Shown: positions 56,936-64,000 of the stretch, piece after piece
How positions within the stretch are numbered: position 1 is the stretch's first letter
How the letters are laid out: each line of letters begins with the position of its first letter
Assembly (NCBI GenBank): GCA_963969495.1
Contig: OZ018317.1
Coordinates: 32,737,503 to 32,801,502 of the forward strand
DNA length: 64,000 bases
From: Ceratothoa steindachneri
Lineage: Eukaryota; Arthropoda; Malacostraca; Isopoda; Cymothoidae
Direction of reading: 5' to 3'
Translations under genes and position numbers: made by a program
Notes under the pieces: model-generated
Told to the model about the DNA's origin: nothing
The model's input: the letters and a program-made list of their open reading frames with translations, nothing else
Databases searched by the model: none

Positions 56936-58980
56936 GGTTGGCAAATCAAAAAATCTGGGTTTTATTACTGGGTTTTGGGGGGCTTTTTCAAATGAAATTT
57001 GAAAAAAACCCAGGTTTGAGGGGTTTTTTTTTCCCAAAATTTCAATTTTTTTTCAAGAAATGAATGCTACTTTATGATAATTTTATTCAAAATTCATATT
57101 TATGTTTATAATTTCAACAAATATGTATCAAATTAAGATTCTTTCTCTGATAATGACTCATAATTCATCTCTCTTTCTACAGGTTATAACTATCATGGGT
57201 AAGCACAATTCTCAATCATTGATCTGTTACTGTGATCTTTTCTTACTATACAGTAAACCCTCCATATAACGAACCTCAATATAACGAATTTTGGATATAA
57301 CGAACCAAATTTCCTGGCCAAACTCCATCGGGTTTAACAGGCAAGGGTTACGACCAGCCTGAGTGAGTGTTGGTGTGTCACATGTCTCCTACAGTACAAG
57401 GTTTGTATCAATGCTATTGTGGGAGAGCAAATGTGAGTGTGTATGAAGGGCCATTCTCCCACCCCTTTTCTCAATACCTTCTCCCTTCCCTGTAAGAATG
57501 TGTGTGTGAGTGGGAATGGGTTTTTTATTATATTTTCTTTTGTACATATGTATTTGATTTCATGTTGTATTAAAATTGGTTTTTTTTCTTTCTCAGATAT
57601 TACTTTGTCTTAAGTAAATTTAACGAAATATTACTTTGTCTTAAGTAAATTTAACGAAAAAGATAGTTCTTTGTTTAAATTAAGCTTTAACAAAGCAGCA
57701 TATTTGCATGAGAAGCTGACTATTTATTGTTAATTAATAACGGCCAATAGTATTTGGCAAAGTTCAAGGCCGTGTTCTGTCTTACTTGTTGAGGTTAAAA
57801 TAGTATAGCTTAATGAAGGAGGGCTTATAATAGCCACGCAAGCGTGATAAGGTCACTTATCTTCCATCAAGCTCAGAGGCGCCACTTGTTTGTAAGTCCT
57901 ATGCATTTTGCTCACTCGAGTGGCGGCTGGCTGGATGTCCCCCCACCCCCTTTGTACCACGTGGCCTTTCATTTTGTTATTTATATATTGACTGTTGTAG
58001 TCCGGATTTTTGGGGGGTTGTTCGATTTTGCATAGAATCGTTTCTTAGGATTGATTGATCACTAAAAGTTATAAGTAGGATTTATTTATATTTATTGCAT
58101 ATATATATAGGAAATTTAGCTGTATAATTTTTGTAAATAGTAACAAGATCTCCAATTTAATCACCCCTCTCCATTGTGAATATTATTGTATATTTTTTTT
58201 TGTTAGTAAAGGACTGTACAAACAATCCGTTTCATTCTCCTTCGATTTCTCATGTCCAGATTAGTGTAGGAAGTGGGTTGGATCGATTGGTGTTAGTCTA
58301 GATTTTCGGCCTGCTACACTATGTTGTGTAGTCCACTTAACTTTATTAGCAATTACATACATATTACATATCCATAATGAACTTGGTTCGTTATTTCCAT
58401 TGCTTTTAACGCCCATTAGGTTTAACGAACTTTCGGCTTTAACGAACAAACCTCCGCCCCATATAGTTCATTATATCGAGGGTTTACTGTAATATAATTA
58501 TTAAAGTGATAAATTATTAATATTATATAAAAATAGAGATTGCTATTCTTTTTCTATGTTATTCTAATGCTTGCTGCTTGCAGCATTTGTTTTGTGAAAA
58601 AACCCAGAATAAAACCTGGGGGGGAGGGGAACAAGAAATGAATGCTACTTATCATTATTTTAGTCAAAATTCATATTTATGTTTATAATTTCAACAGATG
58701 TATCAAATTAAGATTATTTCTAGGATACTGACTCATAATTCATCTCTCCTTCTACAGGTTATGGCTATCATGGGTACCGACAATTCTCAATCAGTGATCT
58801 ACTACTGTGATCTTTTCTTACTCTATAATTATTAAACTAATTAATAATTAATATTATATAAAAATAGAGATAGCTATTCTTTTCCCATGTTATTCTAATT
58901 CTTATAGCTTTTGTTTTTTGAAAAAATCCAGAATAAAACCTGGGTTTTATTGGGCTTTTTCAAAATTTGGGGGGTTTGCC
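56934..58980. mobile_element. Short-TIR element, internally duplicated, with nested Tigger
   Basis: Ends CAGGGTTGGCAAATC (left) and GGTTTGCCAACCATG (right) form an inverted pair. Between them, a unit of about 370 bp occurs twice in tandem (GAAATGAATGCTACTT, TTCTACAGGTTATRRCTATC, ATAAAAATAGAGATWGCTAT, CCAGAATAAAACCTGGG appear at 57058/58637, 57178/58754, 58530/58860 and 58600/58930). The first copy is opened by the 1239-bp Tigger-like element. No coding capacity. CA..TG ends suggest a hAT relative; target duplications not seen. Confidence 0.6.
57251..58489. mobile_element. Tigger/pogo-type non-autonomous DNA transposon (1239 bp)
   Basis: TIRs CAGTAAACCCTCCATATAAC (left) and, on the complement of the right end, CAGTAAACCCTCGATATAAT, with TA on both outer sides (57249-57250; 58490-58491). 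Further AACGAAC motifs repeat inside each end. No transposase frame is visible. TIR sequence and TA target fit the Tigger/pogo branch of Tc1-mariner. Confidence 0.88.
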
Positions 58981-58984
58981 AACC

Positions 58985-61900
58985 ATGGCCCTAGATCGAC
59001 GAAATTCAGACAGTGAAGTCATTCGGGCGGCGCTTTTAGCGCATGTAGTCATAATGCTTCTGTTTGAGGGCTGTCTCACACTCGGCTAACCACCACGGGA
59101 GCAGTCGGCGTGCAAAAGGGCCAGACGTTCTAGGAATAGTAGTTAGGCCTACAGCGATGAGGTTGCCGGAGAAGAACTCAACGACCTCATCTACTGACCT
59201 AAGCTCCTCAAGTGAGATAGAGAAATCAGTCATTTGAGGAAATGCGGACCACCGCGCCCTCGCCAAGCACCAACGGGGCGGGCTCTCGGGCGGCACTGCT
59301 CCAGAAAATGATATTTGAATGGGAAAGTGATCACTATCATGGAGGTCAACAACCACCCCCCCACTCAAAATCAGGCTGTGCATCTGGAGAGCACAAAAGA
59401 TAGATCGAGGCAGGAAAATGAAGCGGTTCTCGGCAGTGATGCGTAAACTCATCCACTTTTAGGACACCTATCTCCAGGTCGGCAAGGACTTGACCCCTGG
59501 GATTAATCATGTAGTCTTCACAGAGGGGTTGTCTACCGTTCAGATCTCCGAGCAAGAGAAAGGGCCTCGGCAACCATGCCATGACGCGGCGGAAGTTCCC
59601 CACGTCCAAGTCGTCTGACTAACGGTGGAACAGTATACCTCTTATCCAGGTGAAGCTGCACAGCCTGAAAGAAGGTATCTAAAGTGAAGAGAAAACGGAG
59701 ACATCATGCCGGGTGTAAATCGCGCATCGTCCTGCCCGGCCCCCATCTCGTGGTGGTGGGGTCGCAAAACATACCCCGGGAGGGTGGTCAGGGGGAATGC
59801 GCCCAGCATGCTCTCCTGTAAAAAGATGCTAACGGGGAACAGCATGAGATGAGCCTTCGCAGCTCATCCCAGTTGGCCCGGAGTCCGAGGCAATTCCAAT
59901 GGAGGAATATGCCCTCTAGGCGTAGCTCAGAGGAGTTGCGGGGGTTCTCTTCCGAAGAGAAGACACTCACAGGAATGGCCGTACGCTTCCCGGAGACGGA
60001 ACTCCGGACAATGCACTGAAGGCGCTGTCGCCTTCAGTGCATGGGATCGCCATGCGAGTCTTTTCCTCCTTCCGCCTCCAAATCTTAGTCGAGCAGGGCG
60101 GCTTCGGAGGCAGGGGTCCCTCTTTTGGAGGATACACAGTCTCTGAGCCACCTAGCCTGCCATTTGATGTGGGCGAAGGAGCCGAAGCTCCTTTAGTGAT
60201 TTCATCTTTTCGGAGGGCAGCTTTCGGAACCCCGGAAGATGACTTCACGACCCTCTTCAGGGGTGTTGCCTCCTGTGAGTTGAACGACTCGGTGGAGGCG
60301 GGCGGCCGTTTCGCCTTACGGAAAAGTCACGATGGGGTAAGAAAGGGGAGCCCTGGTTTTAGCCGGGGCTGGGTGTGAACCCTTTGTGCCGCCAGCTTTA
60401 CCAGGGGACCGCCCGGGATGGGTAGAACCCGCAGAAGGGTTCCGAATGGGCGCAGAAACGACCGTGCTTGTAGGCCTGGTGCAGAGTGTGTCTTTCTTAA
60501 GTTTGAGGCATAGGACGTCCCAAGCAGCACGGGTGCGCAAGGACCAAGTCCTTAGCTGCGCGAAATGAGAGACCATTCTGGGCCTGAACGACCAGGATTT
60601 CCCTCTCAATGAGATACGCAACACATTGATTCGAAGAAGCGAGGTGAGGCTCGCCGCAGTTGACACACACGATTTGGACTTATCGTGCGCGGCCTTGGAG
60701 CAACTTACACAGACTTCGGGTAACCCCGACTTTGCGTGTCTACATAAGTGATTCGTAAGGCCGAAGCGGTGACAGTAGTAGCACCTCAGCGGCAGTGGCA
60801 CGAATGCCTTCACGCGGTAGCGAGACTAACCGGCAGGCACCTACTCAGGGAGCTCGTCACTGTCGAACGTGACGAAGAGTGTAGGGGTAGATCTCGAGGC
60901 TCCTCCCTGTTTTCTCATCACACGTTCGACCTTGACCGCACCATGGTCGGCCAGCTCTAAGGTGAAGTCATCTATGGAGTAGCACGCGAGTTTCCTCGCA
61001 TAAACTACTCCTTTCACAAAGTTCATGGTAGAGTGCGGCGTCGCACTCACAGGCGTGCCATCAAGTGTCCTAAGGGCACTAGTCATGGCCGCCTCGGAGG
61101 GATTCGACGCATTCGCCAAAAGGCTGCCCTCCGAGAAAAGGGTCACCTTCGGCTCTTTACCAATCACACTGGCTAGAGCTCTCCTCTGATGGATCATGTT
61201 GCCCTTAGCCAACATGCTGCCATCAGTGGAGCGAATAACAAGACAGCGTTTGAAGCCAGCCGGCTCGAAAACGCCAGGTAGCCTTTGAATGAGGAAACCC
61301 CACGTAATTGAGGCTCCGCTCTGGTCTTCGTCTGGGACTCCCCACACGGAGTGGCAACGGGGCCGGACGTCCCGATCTTGGCTTGGTCGCTTACCGAAAC
61401 GGCAGCAGACCAGTCCGTCCCGGCGGCTCCATCGGAAGGAGAGGAGCTCCGAGTCTTCTTCGTCGTTTTCTTTTTAGGAGTAGGAGGGGGAATGAACCCG
61501 CTCCTCTCCTCCTCCGGTACGAGCCCCGAGGCCAGACGGGCCGGCTTCGGCAAGATCCTTCTTTGAAATCGACAAGGTCCTGCCTTTCATAGGAGCACAG
61601 GCCGGGGAAGGAGATCCCTCCTCTTCTTGTGAGGCCTCGGACAACTGAGCCATCTGAGGGGGAGCTTGCATAGGATCCTACAGGGGTTCTGTGCTTGGGA
61701 GTGAGCCCGGGTTCGACCCCATGGAAGATCCTACCGTCTGGGGCTAGGTTACCACCTCAGGGACCATGTCTATCTCGGGAGGGGATGGGGGGCTTGATGT
61801 AGCCATCCCCCCCTAAGACATCACCGGTCCCCTTCGAGATACCTTTCATTCTGTGCTGTGACGGCAAGCCGGCATACTTCGGGGCACAGAGGGGGTGATG

Positions 61901-62106
61901 TATAGTGAACCCCTGTAAGCCTGATATGCGTTCATGAGGGACTTTGGAGGGCACAGGACCTGTCGTTCCTCGCCCCCTTAAGGTGGTTGGCCCTATTGGT
62001 CAATCATGGGTCTCCTGCCTGCTTTCTTGGCAGTTCGCTTGGAAAGCAAAGGGGGACTGCCGCTTGAAGAAGTGAGTCGCCCAAGGGGACGCCAGAGAAG
62101 GGGGTG
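58985..62106 (-). mobile_element. RNase H LINE, copy D (gag plus endonuclease)
   Basis: Covers LINE B about 14545-17770. Endonuclease remnants at 59036-59609 (DDL/DLHDSDHFPIQISFSG), ORF1 C-tail at 59927-60248, knuckles at 60316-60813 (CYYCHRFGLTNHLCRHAKSG) and ORF1 middle at 60841-61347 (GVFEPAGFKRCLVIRSTDGS). Stops and indels throughout. The 3' half is absent and copy E interrupts it at 62107; more of it may continue right of the window. Confidence 0.9.
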
Positions 62107-64000
62107 ATTTTTTTTTTTTTTAATTAAGCGGCTATCTGGCGACTGCCAACTTAGGCATTAGTCGCCGTAAACAAACAGCCTAGTTCTAGGCTACTTTAAA
62201 AATTAAACAGGAAACAATAAAACGAAATAACAATAAAAAAGCAATAACAAAAACAACAACAACAATTAAACTGTGTTAAATGAAAGGGAGAAGGCCAGCC
62301 TCCCCCAAAAAGTCAATAAGTCCACTAGTCATGGTGCACGCACTCGTCCCGAGTACAAGGGACAGGCGGTAGCGACCCCGCCCATCCCGGTACCGGGACA
62401 GGTGTCGTGCGCGAAGATCACCCAGACTGGGACATTCGACAAGAATGTGCCGAACAGTCTGGGGGACGACGCAGTCGTTGCAATAGGGCGCAGGCGAGCG
62501 CTCCATCAAGTAGCGATGCGTCACACGTGTGTCCGATTCGAAGACGACAGAAAGCAACCTGAAGCCGCCGCGGCATTGGGGGATAGGTCCATGGGAACAG
62601 TCGCGGCGCAATGGCACGCAACTTTAAGTTCCCCTCGACCGTCTCCCATCTTCTTTGCCAAGCAGTCCGAAGAGCTGCCCGTATTCCTGCCATGTAGTCA
62701 GTGTGAGGAAGAGCGAAACGCTGGTCCGGTCGCAGAGTCCTCGCGGACTCTTTGGCGCCCTCATTCCCCGCAATTCCTACATGTCCAGGAACCCAGCAGA
62801 AGATAATCTCGACATCTGCCCGGCTCGCCAAAACCGTGGCGTCACGGATTTCGCGAACCAGGGGATGCGGAGATTCCAATGCCCCGAGAGCACTCAGGGC
62901 GCTTTGTGAGTCGCTATAGATCACAATCCGGTCTCCGAACCGGGCACGTCGCGTAATCTCCCGTACCGAGTGGTGTATTGCCACCAGCTCGACCGTGAAG
63001 ACAGACGCAGCGCCTGGTAGAGCCCCGCTGACTTCAAACAGAGGGGATACGGCGTGGAAGCCGACCCCCTCTTGGGACTTGGAGCCATCCGTATACACTG
63101 GCACGGTACCAGCGTGACACGATGTGTGCTCCAAAAAGGTCGAACGCAATACTCCCGGCGCAGTACAAGCTTTGGGAGCAGAGGCGTGGCGACAAATAGC
63201 CAAATGTGGTACCCTCCAGGGTGGCGTCCTGGGCAAAACCAGGGGCGCCACCGGCCCGAGAGCTATATCTACCTCTCGAAGGAGTTTCCTGGCCCTAAAC
63301 CCAAAGGGCTTAGGGTATGACTGGCGTCTCTCGGCGGCATAGGCACCATCGAGATCAGCTGCGGATGCAGTGAGAGCTGTTGGCGACTGAGGGAGGCGCC
63401 GGGCTCGCGCGTACAGGCGAGTGATGCACTGCACGCGGCGCAGAGCGAGTGGCATCTCCCCAGCATCGACCAACAGGCTCTCAATGGGGAAGGTGCGGAA
63501 GGCACCGGTCGCAAGGCGAAGGCCGGTGTGGTGGATCGAATCCACCTTCCGCAATAAACGCTCGGCTGCGGATGCATAAAACTCGCATCCGTAGTCGAGC
63601 TTCGAGCGAACAAAGGATCGATAAAAAAGTAAGGCGGTAGCCCTATCAGCGCCCCAAGCGCTGAACGTCACGGAACGGAGAATGTCCATGGCGCGGGTAC
63701 AAGAGACCCTAAGGCTGCGAATATGAGCCTCCCAGGTGAGGCGTCGGTCGAATACAAGACCAAGGAAACGGTGCGACTCAACCACATCCAGGCGCACCCC
63801 ATTAAGAAACAAATCTGGGTCGGGGTGAAGCCGTGGATGGCGGCAGAAGTGCACCACCTTAGTCTTGGCCAAAGAAAACCGAAACCTGTGCGCTTCGGCA
63901 TAGCGAGAGACGCGGTTCAATGCCTGTTGGAGTCGACGCTCCAGAGTTGGCATCTGGGCCGCGCCAAAAGAGATCGAAAGGTCGTCCACGTAGAGCGTAG
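62107..64000 (-). mobile_element. RNase H LINE, copy E (3' part, running off the right edge)
   Basis: 3' tail (plus T run from 62107), 3' UTR, then 62276-63989 with RNase H and RT nearly identical to copy B. The RT-to-RNase H junction is intact here (HAGTVPVYTDGSKSQEGVGF). Defects: a 2-bp deletion at about 62527 (ACACGTGTGTCC versus ACACGAGTGTGTCC) breaks the C-terminus, and the RNase H segment GNERADEGAKESA has become GNEGAKESA, losing an Asp. It sits inside copy D. Confidence 0.93.
62418..63989 (-). pseudogene. LINE copy E ORF2: RT thumb plus RNase H
   Basis: 523 codons open. Starts just after the catalytic box (DDLSISFGAAQMPTL), runs through HFCRHPRLHPDPDLFLNGV and the RNase H signatures VYTDGSKSQEG, FTVELVAIHHSV, IYSDSQSALSALG and WVPGHVGIAGNEG. 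The last residues shift frame at GHTCDASLLDG. The upstream part of RT and the endonuclease are beyond 64000. Confidence 0.9.

Noticed and set aside
58261..58449. 62-codon frame inside the Tigger-like element as transposase
   Set aside because: Too short, no DDE or helix-turn-helix pattern; the element appears non-autonomous.

Overview
The window is eukaryotic genomic DNA, most likely from an arthropod and plausibly a decapod crustacean. That guess rests on the mixture of transposons (RNase H-encoding jockey/I-type LINEs, CR1/L2-like LINEs, mariner, piggyBac, Tigger) and the extreme minisatellite content; it is inference, not proof. There is no operon structure, CRISPR array or prokaryotic gene.

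One host gene spans almost the whole window on the minus strand: the orthologue of RB1CC1/FIP200, the scaffold of the ULK1/Atg1 autophagy-initiation complex. I recover 16 coding exons between 54528 (upstream) and 195 (downstream). All have GT/AG junctions and the reading phase is consistent across every junction, giving 2608 nt (about 869 codons). They cover the second part of the N-terminal ATG17-like domain (exons at 54402-54528, 50101-50281, 49100-49273, 48747-48848, 46453-46710, 42932-43111, 41817-41965), a low-complexity central linker (38707-38874, 34101-34185, 33078-33226, 27163-27448) and the beginning of the long coiled coil (26344-26469, 23869-23943, 21181-21351, 18640-18804, 195-406). 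The first exon(s), including the ubiquitin-like start, must lie right of 64000. The rest of the coiled coil and the C-terminal Claw lie left of position 1. Exons fill under 5% of the span.

The introns hold layered repeats. 4.3-18.5 kb: two near-full-length copies (A and B) of one RNase H-bearing LINE, each with target-site duplications. 1.3-4.07 kb: an old plus-strand CR1-like LINE split by a piggyBac remnant. 19.4-21.1 kb: a mariner. 25.7-26.2 kb: a hAT-like MITE. 28-33 kb: LINE fragments and Ty3/gypsy remnants. 34.2-38.6 kb: three tandem arrays, one of about 3.3 kb with 57-bp units and higher-order structure. 39.6-41.5 kb: an old LINE split by an RNase H LINE fragment. 42.4-48.5 kb: further tandem arrays, two of them carrying LINE insertions. 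51.2-53.0 kb: an L2-like LINE inside another tandem array. 55-64 kb: nested RNase H LINE copies, a short-TIR element that is internally duplicated, and a 1239-bp Tigger-type element inside it.

I found no new multi-gene system. The observations most worth checking are the phase-consistent FIP200 gene model, the AG-free tandem expansion of polypyrimidine tracts next to two 3' splice sites, the orientation bias of the LINE copies, the conserved Cys/His-rich ORF upstream of LINE ORF1, the recent 1089-bp-offset duplication inside the 57-bp array, and a candidate 5S rRNA-derived SINE.
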